Counted from the first letter of the stretch, positions 8,895 through 17,919 are shown. The stretch: 64,000 nucleotides of DNA from UBA1413 sp964552955 (GCA_964552955.1 CAZKIU010000019.1:1-64000), one strand, 5' to 3'. Numbers and translations are program-made. The notes: a model not told the origin generated them from the letters alone.

Positions 8895-8946
8895 GTCGCT
8901 GTGCGCCGAAAGGATCAAAATCCGTCGCTGTGCGCCGAAAGGATCA
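8895..8946. repeat. Two tandem 23-bp direct repeats
   Basis: Identical 23-bp copies at 8895-8917 and 8924-8946 (both start GTCGCTGTGCGCCGAAAGGA), with a 29-bp period. A degenerate third copy begins near 8952. They lie in the 279-bp convergent gap between the deacetylase fusion and the FAD oxidoreductase. The rest of this gap (to 9168) shows no gene. Confidence 0.75.
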
Positions 8947-9168
8947 GAGCCCGTCGCTGCGAGCCGGAGCTCCTGAGCCCAACCCTCAGAACAGCCCAGC
9001 ACAAGAACCCTGCCTTCCGATAAGGCCTATGCCAGAGGCCCTCGATGCATTCACCAAGGCCCAGAGGCTGACCCTCCGGTCAGGTGGGGTGTTTGTTTAG
9101 GTACAGGTTGAAATACAGGGTCAGATTAAGGTCAAGGCTATGGTGGAGGGCTTTCGGTCAGGTGACCT

Positions 9169-10866
9169 CTATTCATTCAGTATCTGCCCCTTCTCGAGCA
9201 GTACCTTCTTCAGGGCAGGGTAGGGAACCTCCTGGACCGGGATTTTACGATCGATGGCCATGCAGGCCGCTACGGCGGCCGACTGCCCCAGGATCATGAA
9301 GACGGGTTCCATACGGATGGAGCCGTAGGCAATATGGGTCGCCGACACGCAAACGGGGACCAGCAGGTTGGTGCATTCCTCCTGTCGGGGGACCACTGAG
9401 CCATAGGCGATGGCATAGGGCCCCGGCAGTCCCAGCCCCACATCCCCTTCATTCTGAACGTTGCCGTTTTCGTCGGCATACCGTTGCACGTTGTGGGAGT
9501 CAATGGTATAGGAGCCCATACCGATGGATTCCGGGGTGGGGGAGCGACGCGTCAGTTCGTTCTCGGTCATCACAAAACTTCCCCGCATCCGGCGCGACTC
9601 TCTGATGTACAACTGATGGGGCCATCCGCCGTGGTCTCTGAACTCATCGGCCGCCAGTCCCCACGCTCCCATTTTTCTGCGGATGGCTTCCGGAACACCT
9701 TCATCGTGGGTCATAAACCAGAGCAGTCCCTTCTGGTACTCCTCATGGGCTTTGATGATTTCCCTGCGCTGTTCATAGGAAGCCCCGGGATAGTCGTAAT
9801 TCATACCGATATAGTCGCTGCTGACGGGGCCATGGTTATTGGTGTCGGTTTTCCGGTTGGGAAGGGCGTCGTATTTGTCGAAGACTTCGTTCCATCCCCG
9901 TTCGAAAACCCTGGCCAGCAGTTCATACCTGGTGGAATCGTAGTTCGCGGGGCGGGGAAAGGGAATCCTGTTGGCAGGATGGTCGGTCATACAGAGCCGG
10001 AAACAGTAAGCCTGGACGCGGTGATCGGCCGATCCGTTTTCACCCGGAGGATCAGGACTCACCAGGGGCAGAAGTCCGCTGCCGGGGTCTCCCGGAATCT
10101 TGTATGCGCTGACAGGCTCCTTCAGCACCATGAAGTTGTGGCGGTGGTGCCAGGCGCCTTTCTGGACCCCGTTCCACAGCTCGCCGAACTCGGCGTTGCT
10201 CTCTCGGCCGGTGACAAAACCTACGCCTGCCGCAGCCATCAGGTCCCCCTCATAGGTGGCATCCATAAATATTTGGCCTCTGAAGGTCATGCCAGAAAGG
10301 GTGGTGATCGAAACGATCCTCCCCTTTTTCAGGGTCACCCCCTTCGCTCGGTCCAGCCATTCATCCCGGAACACGGGGATGGCGTATTCACGGATATAAT
10401 CCTCGAAGATCTTCTCGGCCACGTGGGGCTCAAAGAGCCACATGGTGCGGTTTTCACCATCAATGGCGGGAGTGCCCTGCCCTTTGTTCCCGAAGTCTGC
10501 GGATTTCTGCCATCTCCAGGCTGAATCGCTCTGGTAGTGAAGCCATACCCGGTGATAAAAATCACGCGACAATCCGCCGATGGTCTCCTTCTTTCCCGTA
10601 TCGGTGTATCCCAGTCCCCCCGAGGTGAGCCCTCCCACATGGAGGTCGGGGGAGACCACTACCACGCTCCTCCCGGAGCGGATGACTTCTACCGCGGCGA
10701 TGATGGCTGCTGACGTTCCACCGTAGATGACCACATCGGCGCGAACCACCCTCTGCCCGGTGGCTGTGGAAGAAAATGGCCGTCTGGCTTCAGCCTGACC
10801 AGGCAGGAGGATCATCATCGCCAGCCACAGGAGTAACGTCACTTCTGAAAGGGATGGGGTTCTCAT
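9169..10866 (-). CDS. Secreted FAD-dependent oxidoreductase (FAD_oxidored family)
   Basis: A 565-residue protein with an N-terminal export signal (to about residue 28). A dinucleotide-binding segment at 43-65, ADVVIYGGTSAAIIAAVEVI, is followed by HVGGLTSGGLGYTDTGKKE, typical of the FAD-dependent oxidoreductase family that is common in carbohydrate and sulfatase loci and sometimes mislabelled xanthan lyase. The C-terminal part has YAIAYGSVVPRQEECTNLLV and PVFMILGQSAAVAA, also typical. The substrate is unknown. Its ATG overlaps the stop codon of cstA (ATGA), so the two genes are translationally coupled. Confidence 0.85.
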   Translation of the reverse strand: MRTPSLSEVTLLLWLAMMILLPGQAEARRPFSSTATGQRVVRADVVIYGGTSAAIIAAVEVIRSGRSVVVVSPDLHVGGLTSGGLGYTDTGKKETIGGLSRDFYHRVWLHYQSDSAWRWQKSADFGNKGQGTPAIDGENRTMWLFEPHVAEKIFEDYIREYAIPVFRDEWLDRAKGVTLKKGRIVSITTLSGMTFRGQIFMDATYEGDLMAAAGVGFVTGRESNAEFGELWNGVQKGAWHHRHNFMVLKEPVSAYKIPGDPGSGLLPLVSPDPPGENGSADHRVQAYCFRLCMTDHPANRIPFPRPANYDSTRYELLARVFERGWNEVFDKYDALPNRKTDTNNHGPVSSDYIGMNYDYPGASYEQRREIIKAHEEYQKGLLWFMTHDEGVPEAIRRKMGAWGLAADEFRDHGGWPHQLYIRESRRMRGSFVMTENELTRRSPTPESIGMGSYTIDSHNVQRYADENGNVQNEGDVGLGLPGPYAIAYGSVVPRQEECTNLLVPVCVSATHIAYGSIRMEPVFMILGQSAAVAACMAIDRKIPVQEVPYPALKKVLLEKGQILNE

Positions 10867-12302
10867 TTTGGGGGAAATGCTTTAAGTTGGTTATTCCGGT
10901 AAAAGAAGAAGAGTAAGCCGGCAACAACTGCGGCGAGGATGCCGGCAGGCACCGCTATGTGGAGGGAGAGGGCGAAGCCTTCCGGCGCGAAAAGGAGATA
11001 GGCGGTGATGACGGCGGTCATGAAAAGGGCAGGCAGGAAGGTCACCAGGAAGGCCCATTTTCTTCGCATCAGATAAATGGTGATGGTCCAGAGTACCAAG
11101 GTGGCCAGGGTTTGGTTGGCCCAGGCAAAATAGCGCCAGATGATATCGAAGTCGGTACGGGTCAGCAGGAAGCCAATGGCGAAGAGGGGGATCGAGATAA
11201 TAAGTCTGTTTTTCACGGGGCCCTGTTTCAGGTGGAGGAAGTCGGCGACGATAAGGCGGGCGCTCCGGAAGGCGGTATCGCCCGAGGTGATAGGGGCGGC
11301 CACCACTCCCAGCAATGCCAGGGCACCCCCCACCTTCCCGAGGAGGGAATTGGAGATGAGGTTGACGACCCAGGCGGCATTCCCCTGATGCTCGCTCATC
11401 ACCTGATTGAGCTGTTCTATCCCCCCGAAGAAACTCATGCTGATGGTGGCCCAGATCATGGCTACCACCGACTCGGTGATCATCGCCCCATAGAAGACCC
11501 GCCGGCCCAGCTTCTCATTGGTGATGCAGCGGGCCATCAGGGGCGACTGGGTGGCGTGGAATCCTGAGATGGCCCCACAGGCGATGGTGATGAACAGCAT
11601 CGGGAAGACAGGGAACCTCTCTGGAGTGACATGGAAATTCCGGAGGTTGGAAAGGGTGAGCTCAGGAATGGAATACCCTTTTACCAGCAACGCGGTCATC
11701 AGTCCGACCGCCATGAACAACAGCGCAAAGCCAAATACAGGGTAAACACGGCCGATGATCTTATCGATGGGCAACATGGTGGCCAGAATGTAGTAAATGA
11801 AGACGACCCACACCCAGAAGGTCATGTCGAGTACTTCGGGGGTCAGGCTTTCCAGGATTTTGGCCGGGCCGGTGATGAACACAGCCCCCACGATCACCAT
11901 CAGAACGACCGTGAAGCCCCGGGCAAACTGTTTGGTGCCCTTCCCCATGTAAATACCGATGATCTCGGTGATGCTCATCCCCTGGTGGCGGATGGAGAGC
12001 ATGCCGCTGAAGTAGTCGTGGACGGCCCCGGCAAAGACCCCTCCCAGGATGATCCAGAGGTAAGCCACCGGCCCCCACATCGCTCCGGCCACCGCACCGA
12101 AAATAGGCCCCAGTCCGGCGATGTTCAGAAACTGAATCAGAAAAACCCGCCACCATGGCATAGGAACATAGTCTACTCCATCGGTCATGGAGAGGGCCGG
12201 GGTCTTACGCGACCCATCCACTCCTTCGATGCGTTCCAGAAGCCTGGAATAAAGGAAATATCCCAGGAGCAAAAAGGCCAGGGCTAAAACAAATGTGATC
12301 AT
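10863..12302 (-). CDS. cstA: Carbon starvation protein CstA-type permease
   Basis: A 479-residue inner membrane permease of the CstA family, whose studied members move pyruvate or peptides. Hydrophobic segments run through the whole length. Family-typical stretches include FLIQFLNIAGLGPIFGAVAG, HDYFSGMLSIRHQGMSI and ITSGDTAFRSARLIVAD. It is shorter than the roughly 700-residue enterobacterial protein, as many Bacteroidota and Gram-positive versions are. The ATG at 12302 is preferred over an upstream TTG at 12326, because the TTG lies inside a leader hairpin. The stop codon overlaps the start of the FAD oxidoreductase by four bases. A TATTTTTG -7-like box is present about 75 bases upstream, without a good -33 TTG. 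Confidence 0.9.
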   Translation of the reverse strand: MITFVLALAFLLLGYFLYSRLLERIEGVDGSRKTPALSMTDGVDYVPMPWWRVFLIQFLNIAGLGPIFGAVAGAMWGPVAYLWIILGGVFAGAVHDYFSGMLSIRHQGMSITEIIGIYMGKGTKQFARGFTVVLMVIVGAVFITGPAKILESLTPEVLDMTFWVWVVFIYYILATMLPIDKIIGRVYPVFGFALLFMAVGLMTALLVKGYSIPELTLSNLRNFHVTPERFPVFPMLFITIACGAISGFHATQSPLMARCITNEKLGRRVFYGAMITESVVAMIWATISMSFFGGIEQLNQVMSEHQGNAAWVVNLISNSLLGKVGGALALLGVVAAPITSGDTAFRSARLIVADFLHLKQGPVKNRLIISIPLFAIGFLLTRTDFDIIWRYFAWANQTLATLVLWTITIYLMRRKWAFLVTFLPALFMTAVITAYLLFAPEGFALSLHIAVPAGILAAVVAGLLFFFYRNNQLKAFPPK

Positions 12303-12317
12303 CTTCTTAATTTTAGG

Positions 12318-12348
12318 AAAAACCAAGGCGTTGGCCGGCCTGGTTTTT
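12318..12348 (-). promoter_or_regulatory. Hairpin with U tract in the cstA leader (possible attenuator)
   Basis: On the minus strand, AAAAACCAGGC pairs with GCCTTGGTTTTT (one bulged base) around an 8-base loop, ending in five U about 15 bases before the cstA ATG. The form is that of an intrinsic terminator placed between promoter and gene. It is nearly symmetrical, so it could also act on the other strand. No antiterminator stem was identified. Confidence 0.4.
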
Positions 12349-12463
12349 CATTCGCATAGGATATGTGAGGTTCAAAAATAACAAACTTCGCTGCGATTCT
12401 CCATGTTCTTGTCAAATCTGGAACTATTATTCTATTTTTATCCTTTTAAAACACACCTCTTTT

Positions 12464-13609
12464 ATGACGCGAGTTGCACAGATTTTTCTCCTGGCCGGAA
12501 TGTTAATGGTGATGCCGGTTGCAGTACAGGCCTTGAAGCCTGCCGGTGCCGATCTGGGCTCCCATCCTCCCAGGATCATCCGGACCTGTTGCATGTTTGG
12601 TTCGCGGGTAGGGGTTGTCGGAATCCCCTTCCTGAAGCTGTCAGCGATTACCAGCACTGAAAAAATGGGGCAACACCGGTTTCTGGGAGGGGCTTCGGAG
12701 AGCAACGGGGTGGTTTACACCCTGCATGGAGGATTCATTGATATGGGGCACCTGCGTGACAATGCCGACTGGACGGCCTGGATTTACACCCTACTGGAGA
12801 CCCACCGGGAGGATACCCTCATCGAGCGGGTCCTGGGGTATGAAGGGGGTGAGAAACGCCTCTCCATTCACCTGCCTGCCGATGTCAGCGATGAGGATCT
12901 GCTGCTTCTGGCGGGAAGAATAGCCTATGACCTGGCTGTATGGCACGAAATAGCCACCTGGTATGGGGTTTCTTCCGTGCCGCTGGTTTCCGAACAATAT
13001 TCCAGTTTCTCGGTGGAGGATACCTACTCCAATCTACAGGGCGTTCTTTTGGGCATGGAGGCCATTCGCAGCCCCCTTCCCTATGAGGAGGCCATGACCG
13101 CGCTGGTGGCTGCCCGGCTTCAGGAAATGGGAGCCGTCGAGGACGAACAGTCGACCATTGCGGCCATGGAGCGTGTGCGCGATATCTGGTGGACCCGCCT
13201 CAGACGCTACCCCAGTGCCAAGGTGGTGATGCTCCGCAATGTCCATCCCTATGCGGCGGTCTATCCGATTCTGGTGGATCAACCCGAGGAAATCCCCCAC
13301 TCCTTCCTTCCCCTTCTGCTTCCCCCGGTGAACACCCAGGGCGATACCCTGACCCAATTCTACACCTTCTCCATCCGTGCCAACCACAAATTCCCCCTGA
13401 AACGGCTTTTCCCGGGAGATAAAGACCCCCTGGTCACCCAGCACGACTTCCCCCTCTTCCTGGCTGACATCAATACCGAATATGCCACTGGATTTCTAGT
13501 CCCCCGGAAGCTGAAACCCTACAACGGAGAGAAGGTCACTGACGGAAGCAACTCCAGAAAAAACCAACGTAAGGAGAACAAGCAAAAACATGAAGATTCC
13601 AAGGGATGA
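12464..13609 (+). CDS. DUF4056-like secreted protein
   Basis: A 381-residue protein of unknown function. The ATG at 12464 gives a signal peptide (MTRVAQIFLLAGMLMVMPVA, then VQA); 33 upstream in-frame codons are probably not translated. Residues from about 38 on match my recollection of the DUF4056 family: HPPRIIRTCCMFGS, GVVGIPFLKLS, and GGFIDMGHLRDNADWTAWIY, with conserved Cys and His residues. Family members are exported and uncharacterised. The 3' end overlaps the DoxX fusion gene by 20 bp, so the two are in one operon. It is divergent from cstA. Confidence 0.75.
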   Translation: MTRVAQIFLLAGMLMVMPVAVQALKPAGADLGSHPPRIIRTCCMFGSRVGVVGIPFLKLSAITSTEKMGQHRFLGGASESNGVVYTLHGGFIDMGHLRDNADWTAWIYTLLETHREDTLIERVLGYEGGEKRLSIHLPADVSDEDLLLLAGRIAYDLAVWHEIATWYGVSSVPLVSEQYSSFSVEDTYSNLQGVLLGMEAIRSPLPYEEAMTALVAARLQEMGAVEDEQSTIAAMERVRDIWWTRLRRYPSAKVVMLRNVHPYAAVYPILVDQPEEIPHSFLPLLLPPVNTQGDTLTQFYTFSIRANHKFPLKRLFPGDKDPLVTQHDFPLFLADINTEYATGFLVPRKLKPYNGEKVTDGSNSRKNQRKENKQKHEDSKG

Positions 13610-15290
13610 AGGATTCAAGGGAATGGTCACCCTGTTGCGGATGGCCATCGGATGGCACTTTCTCTATGAGGGATTTGTCAAGGTGGCGGCCGGGAACTGG
13701 AGTTCCTACAACTACCTGATCCACACGTCCGGCAGCCTGTCCGGTTTTTTTCACTGGCTGGCATCCGATCCGGCTCTGGTCCGGTGGGTTGATTTCCTCA
13801 ATATCTACGGGCTGTTGCTGGTCGGGAGTGCTCTTTTTCTGGGGATCCTGATCCGCTGGGCCATGGCGGGAGGGATCTTGCTGCTGGGGCTCTATTATGC
13901 CGCTTATCCCCCGTTCGGGAGCAGTCTGGTGAACAGCACCGGAGGTCAGTTCTTCCTGATCGACAGGAATTTGCTGGAGGCTTTGACCTTGCTGTTACTC
14001 TTCCTCCTTCCAGAAAAAGGATATGGATGGTATGCTTTAGCCCGGTTTATACCGTTCCGGAAGCAGAAACAGGGGGAAGGGCATCGCGAAGGAGAAATCC
14101 CCGGAGGCGTCTCTTTTTACCGGGGAGTACCAGAGACACAGGATCCGCAAGGTGATGCAGGGGGTATTGCTGCGCCAGCGACCGCTGATCTTATGGCCGG
14201 AAGGGGCGCGACCCCAACAGAAGAGGGTCGGGTTTCACAGGACCCCGGCGACCTTTCTTGGGCCGGGGGGTCGCCCTCCCGGCGGGAGGTAGTCCGCAAC
14301 CTGGTCTCCATTCCCCTGCTGGGGGTAATGGGGTGGGGGGCCCAACGGGTGACCCGGGAGTTCGGGGTAGACACCCTCTCGGGGGCCACCATACAGCTTA
14401 AATCGGCCGATATCCGCCAACTGGAGGGCGATCTGCCCCGCGGGAAAATAGGCCGGCATGCCATCAGCCGGCTGGTGATGGGCGGGAACCTGATCGGCGG
14501 TTGGGCCCATTCGCGCGACCTGATCTATGTCCCCTCCCTCTTCCGGGCTTACAATACCGAGAAAAAGATCTTCGAAACCCTTATCCTCTGTGAAAAAGCA
14601 GGTATCAATACCATTAATATCGGGTATCCCTCGAACGGACTTCTTGCCAAATACAAAAAAATCACCGGCAGCACGCTTCAGGTCATCTCCCAGGTGGCTC
14701 CCAACATGGATAAAGGGGATTACTATGAGCAGATCAACGAGGCGATGGAGGCAGGGGCTGATATCCTGCAGGTCCAGGGCAACTGGTGCGACTGGCTGGT
14801 GCGCGATGGTAAAACAGAGGTGATTGCCGCCATGCTGGAACGGATCAGAAGTCAGGGGTATGTGGCCGGACTGGGGGCTCACACCGTGGATTCCCTGATC
14901 GCCTGCGAGGAAAAGGGCATTCTTCCTGACTACTACATGCAGACCATGCACCACGACAACTACTGGTCGGCACACCCCAGGGATAAACGGGTCCCCTTTG
15001 AGGTCGACGGAATGAAATATCCCGACCACGACCGGTTCCATGACAACTGTTTCTGTCTTTTTCCTGACCGGACGGTCGAATTCGTGAAGCGGACCACCCT
15101 GCCCGTCATGGGATTCAAAGTGCTGGCGGCTGGGGCCATCTCCCCTGAGGATGGATTCAAATGGGCCTTCGAAAACGGCGCCGACTTTATCTGCGTGGGC
15201 ATGTTCGACTTCCAGGTGGTCGACGATGTCAATATCGTGCTCAACACCCTGGGAAACCTCCCCGGAAGGGAACGGCAGTGGTTCGCCTGA
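13590..15290 (+). CDS. DoxX-like membrane domain fused to a Tat-signal-like segment and a TIM-barrel-like domain
   Basis: A 566-residue composite protein. Residues 1-150 form a DoxX-like membrane domain with about four hydrophobic helices (MVTLLRMAIGWHFLYEGFVK; WVDFLNIYGLLLVGSALFLG). Residues 150-225 are a low-complexity Gly/Pro/Glu linker. A twin-arginine-like segment follows at about 229-255 (SRREVVRNLVSIPLLGVMGW). Residues 280-566 look like an aldo/keto-reductase-like or other TIM-barrel fold: ISRLVMGGNLIGGWAHSRDL, AGINTINIGYPS, MGFKVLAAGAISPEDGFKWA. The last part would lie outside the cytoplasm if the Tat-like signal works. A good Shine-Dalgarno-like AAGGAGA precedes the ATG at 13590. The upstream gene overlaps by 20 bp. 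Function unknown. Confidence 0.75.
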   Translation: MKIPRDEGFKGMVTLLRMAIGWHFLYEGFVKVAAGNWSSYNYLIHTSGSLSGFFHWLASDPALVRWVDFLNIYGLLLVGSALFLGILIRWAMAGGILLLGLYYAAYPPFGSSLVNSTGGQFFLIDRNLLEALTLLLLFLLPEKGYGWYALARFIPFRKQKQGEGHREGEIPGGVSFYRGVPETQDPQGDAGGIAAPATADLMAGRGATPTEEGRVSQDPGDLSWAGGSPSRREVVRNLVSIPLLGVMGWGAQRVTREFGVDTLSGATIQLKSADIRQLEGDLPRGKIGRHAISRLVMGGNLIGGWAHSRDLIYVPSLFRAYNTEKKIFETLILCEKAGINTINIGYPSNGLLAKYKKITGSTLQVISQVAPNMDKGDYYEQINEAMEAGADILQVQGNWCDWLVRDGKTEVIAAMLERIRSQGYVAGLGAHTVDSLIACEEKGILPDYYMQTMHHDNYWSAHPRDKRVPFEVDGMKYPDHDRFHDNCFCLFPDRTVEFVKRTTLPVMGFKVLAAGAISPEDGFKWAFENGADFICVGMFDFQVVDDVNIVLNTLGNLPGRERQWFA

Positions 15291-15545
15291 CGCCCTCCGT
15301 CTCTCCGTCCCTCCGTCCCTTCGTCTCTCTGTTCCTTACTCTCATCGTATCATCGTCTCTCCGTCTCTCCGTCTCTNNNNNNNNNNNNNNNNNNNNNNNN
15401 NNNNNNNNNNNNNNNNNNNNNNNNNNNNNNNNNNNNNNNNNNNNNNNNNNNNNNNNNNNNNNNNNNNNNNNNNNNNCGTCTCTCTGTTCCTTACTCTCAT
15501 CGTATCATCGTCTCTCCGTCTCTCCGTCTCTTAGTCCCTTCGTCT
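15291..15545. repeat. Pyrimidine-rich low-complexity tandem repeat (CTCCGT-type)
   Basis: Variants of CGTCTCTC and CCGTCCCT repeat across both sides of an assembly gap. A 55-base segment at 15322-15376 is identical to 15477-15531, so the real locus probably has several copies of a unit at least that long. No protein is called here. Confidence 0.8.
15377..15476. other. Assembly gap of 100 N
   Basis: Exactly 100 undetermined bases, the usual placeholder for a scaffold gap of unknown size. It is placed within a tandem repeat, which explains the failure to assemble. Confidence 0.97.
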
Positions 15546-16291
15546 CAAAGTCCCTTAGTCCCTCCCACTTCAGGTGCGGGCATCAGGTGATGGGGGGAGT
15601 ATTTTTTGATTTCGGTTTTCAGCCGGGCGGCCTGATGGCCGGTAAGTTCGTCGAGCAGGTGATGGAATTCCGGGCCATGGTTTTTAACTTTGGTGTGGGC
15701 CAGCTCATGAAGAATGACATAGTCGATGAGGTGGTCGGGAAGTTTCATCAGGTGCAGGTTGAGACTGATGTTATTGCAGTGCGAGCAACTCCCCCAGTTG
15801 CTCCGGTTGTTACGGATGGTCACCTTCCCGAAGGATAGTCCGGCCTCAGCCGCCAGTTCCCTCACCCGGCCCGGAAGCAGTTTCCGGGCTTCCCAGCGGT
15901 ATATTTCGTTCATGATGGCGGTCACCTTTTCTATAGCTCCGTTTTCCGACGCCTCAGACGCTTCCGGAAGGGAAATCACGATATCAAACCCTTTCTGCCG
16001 GACGCTGCTCTTTTCGCCGCTTCTGACGATGAGCACCGTGTGGTAACGGGTCTTGAAGGGCGTATTTTCCGGGTATACCGATGCCGGCTTTTGTTGCCGC
16101 TCCAACTGGCCGAGAATCCATCCGGCATGTTCGGCCACAAACCGCTCGGCCTCCCTGAAGGGAAGATGCCAGGGGTAAGAAACCAAAATCCTCCGGCCTG
16201 CCCTGACGCTTAACCTGATGGTTTTCGAACGGCGATTCCGGCGGAAAGTGACCTCGCCTACAGGATTTAATTGAACCACTTTAACGGACAT
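15545..16291 (-). CDS. YgjP/M48-type zinc metallopeptidase (DUF45 family)
   Basis: A 248-residue cytoplasmic protein of the YgjP-like metal-dependent hydrolase family. The zinc motif HELAHTKVKNHGPEFH near residues 198-213 contains HExxH and a third His. An upstream GKVTIRNNRSNWGSCSHCNNISLNLHLM block is also characteristic (shown here as two parts: RNNRSNWGSC and NISLNLHLM). The ATG at 16291 was chosen rather than the upstream one at 16327 because MSVKVVQLN starts the family-like sequence. The substrate is unknown. It is divergent from the next gene with only about 48 bp between starts. Confidence 0.85.
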   Translation of the reverse strand: MSVKVVQLNPVGEVTFRRNRRSKTIRLSVRAGRRILVSYPWHLPFREAERFVAEHAGWILGQLERQQKPASVYPENTPFKTRYHTVLIVRSGEKSSVRQKGFDIVISLPEASEASENGAIEKVTAIMNEIYRWEARKLLPGRVRELAAEAGLSFGKVTIRNNRSNWGSCSHCNNISLNLHLMKLPDHLIDYVILHELAHTKVKNHGPEFHHLLDELTGHQAARLKTEIKKYSPHHLMPAPEVGGTKGL

Positions 16292-16339
16292 GCGTATATA
16301 AAAGAAAAGTCTTAATTTTAAAACCAAAGATAACCTAAT

Positions 16340-17053
16340 ATGGAATTCATCAAAAAACTGGAAGTCTTCTCAAACCTGCTCAAACAGGAGACTCTTTTCC
16401 CGGTGGAAGACAAAGTGGTCAGCGGCAGCCTGGTCTTTGAATCGCTGGATCCCTTTCCGGGGTATTACCACGATACCCCCGACAGTTCGCCGCCGCTTTA
16501 TCTTTACCTGGCGCTGGACAAAATGTACCGGCTGGAGGAGATCATACGGGCATCGCAGCTGATAGAGCCCAGGTTTGAGGGCCATTTCGATGCCGGGAAG
16601 GGGATTCTGTACTATGCTGCCGAGGAAATCCCCGTCATCAGGTTGCGCCATTTCGGCCAGTATGATGTGGTAGCCCCCCTTCAGGAAGCCTTCCGTGAAG
16701 CAGGAATCGGTTATCTGCGCAAAAGCCGCAAACAGGGGGAATTCACGGCGCTGATCCGTATTGTCAAGATGATGTGGATCAAACTGGTGGAAACCGGGGT
16801 TTATGTCGATATGAAGGAAGACTTTCACGGATATATTGAAATCCCCCGTTTTCTGAACTGGGAACAGTTTGAGAAAGTGACCCGCCAGGTGAAAAACAAC
16901 TGGTTCGGGAGTAAGTTCGATGCTGCCGTCGGCTCTTTTTATGTGGAAGGGAGGCTGCGGGAGTTCGTCCGTATCTATTCCAGTAAACTCGACACCAGAT
17001 ATCTGCAGGATATCAGGGCCCTCTACCTTGAAAAAATGAGCCACCCCCTTTAA
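16340..17053 (+). CDS. Uncharacterised 237-residue protein
   Basis: A soluble-looking protein with no signal peptide or membrane helix. I recognise no domain. The sequence is rich in aromatic and charged residues (PLYLYLALDKMYRLEEII; RIVKMMWIKLVETGVYVDMK) and looks like a genuine globular protein of alpha/beta content. It is flanked by a divergent metallopeptidase and a convergent GntR-family regulator, so it is probably a single-gene unit. The codon use resembles its neighbours. Confidence 0.75.
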   Translation: MEFIKKLEVFSNLLKQETLFPVEDKVVSGSLVFESLDPFPGYYHDTPDSSPPLYLYLALDKMYRLEEIIRASQLIEPRFEGHFDAGKGILYYAAEEIPVIRLRHFGQYDVVAPLQEAFREAGIGYLRKSRKQGEFTALIRIVKMMWIKLVETGVYVDMKEDFHGYIEIPRFLNWEQFEKVTRQVKNNWFGSKFDAAVGSFYVEGRLREFVRIYSSKLDTRYLQDIRALYLEKMSHPL

Positions 17054-17175
17054 CTCCTCACGGGAGGATGCCCCCTTCTGAGGCTGGGGCAACTTCTCTG
17101 CGTGCCGGTCGGTGATGACGCTCAGTAAGGAGTAAGTGCGTTTTATTTGCTTCCCGGAGAGAGAGCCTTCGGATG

Positions 17176-17892
17176 CTATGGCTGTTGGTCAAAAAGCCGG
17201 TTGAAGTGATTCTCCAGGTGTTTCCGCATCGCCTTGCGGAATTTGGAGACATCCCGCTCTGCCAGAATTTCCACCAGTCCGCGGTGCGAAACATACTTCT
17301 TTTTGGCCACCGGCTTGTTGATCAATCCGCTCGAATAGACATATTTAAATACGGGCAATAACAACTGCTGAAAGCCTTTCAGGGTCTCATTACCGGTGAT
17401 TTCATAGAGTTTGCCATGAAACTTCACCTCGTAATCGATATCAAAAAGGGTATCAGGGGAAGGGGAGCTCTCGCTTCTGACAATTTCCGCCAGCTCATGC
17501 AGGTCCTGGTCGGTAATCCTCCTGACCACCAGGTCGGCCATGCCTACCTCGAGGACCAGCCGGAGTTCGAAGGCATCCCTCAGGGAACGCTGGTCGAGGA
17601 TGTTGGGGATCATGGACTTCTGGAGAATCTGCGGCAGATCAGGACTCTTGATCAGGGTTCCCTTATGCTTGATCGACTCGATGAGCCCCATCGTTTTCAG
17701 ACGGTTCAGCGACTCCCTGATGACCGTACGACTCACCCCCATCACCTGGGCCAGTTCCACCTCCTTGGGGATCACATCACCCGGACTGAGTTCCTTTTTA
17801 ATAAAGAAATCGATCAGGTTCATCTCTACCTTATCCACCAGGCTTCTTGTATCAACGGCCTCAATGCCGGTCATCAGATCTTCTGTGTTCAT
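17176..17892 (-). CDS. GntR-family (FadR subfamily) regulator of the sialic acid locus
   Basis: A 238-residue transcription factor. The N-terminal winged helix at about 25-90 contains ELAQVMGVSRTVIRESLNRL, the recognition segment, and GLIESIKHKGTLI, the wing. The C-terminal 140 residues are the all-helical FCD ligand-binding domain, with FDIDYEVKFHGKLYEITGN carrying the usual metal-binding Asp/His pattern. It is divergent from the sialic acid SusC gene. A palindrome ATGTAGGACAT sits at its own promoter and ATGTAGTACAT at the susC promoter, so it most likely represses both and is released by a sialic acid pathway sugar. The role is the same as NanR of other bacteria, but the ligand is inferred. 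Confidence 0.88.
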   Translation of the reverse strand: MNTEDLMTGIEAVDTRSLVDKVEMNLIDFFIKKELSPGDVIPKEVELAQVMGVSRTVIRESLNRLKTMGLIESIKHKGTLIKSPDLPQILQKSMIPNILDQRSLRDAFELRLVLEVGMADLVVRRITDQDLHELAEIVRSESSPSPDTLFDIDYEVKFHGKLYEITGNETLKGFQQLLLPVFKYVYSSGLINKPVAKKKYVSHRGLVEILAERDVSKFRKAMRKHLENHFNRLFDQQP

Positions 17893-17919
17893 TTTTTTAT
17901 CTCAACGGGAAAACATCAC

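Noticed and set aside
9484..10524. 346-codon plus-strand ORF
   Set aside because: Antisense of the FAD oxidoreductase, which has a signal peptide and a recognised FAD motif.
15151..15838. ORFs running through the N gap
   Set aside because: They consist of repeat translation and undetermined residues and overlap real genes on either side.
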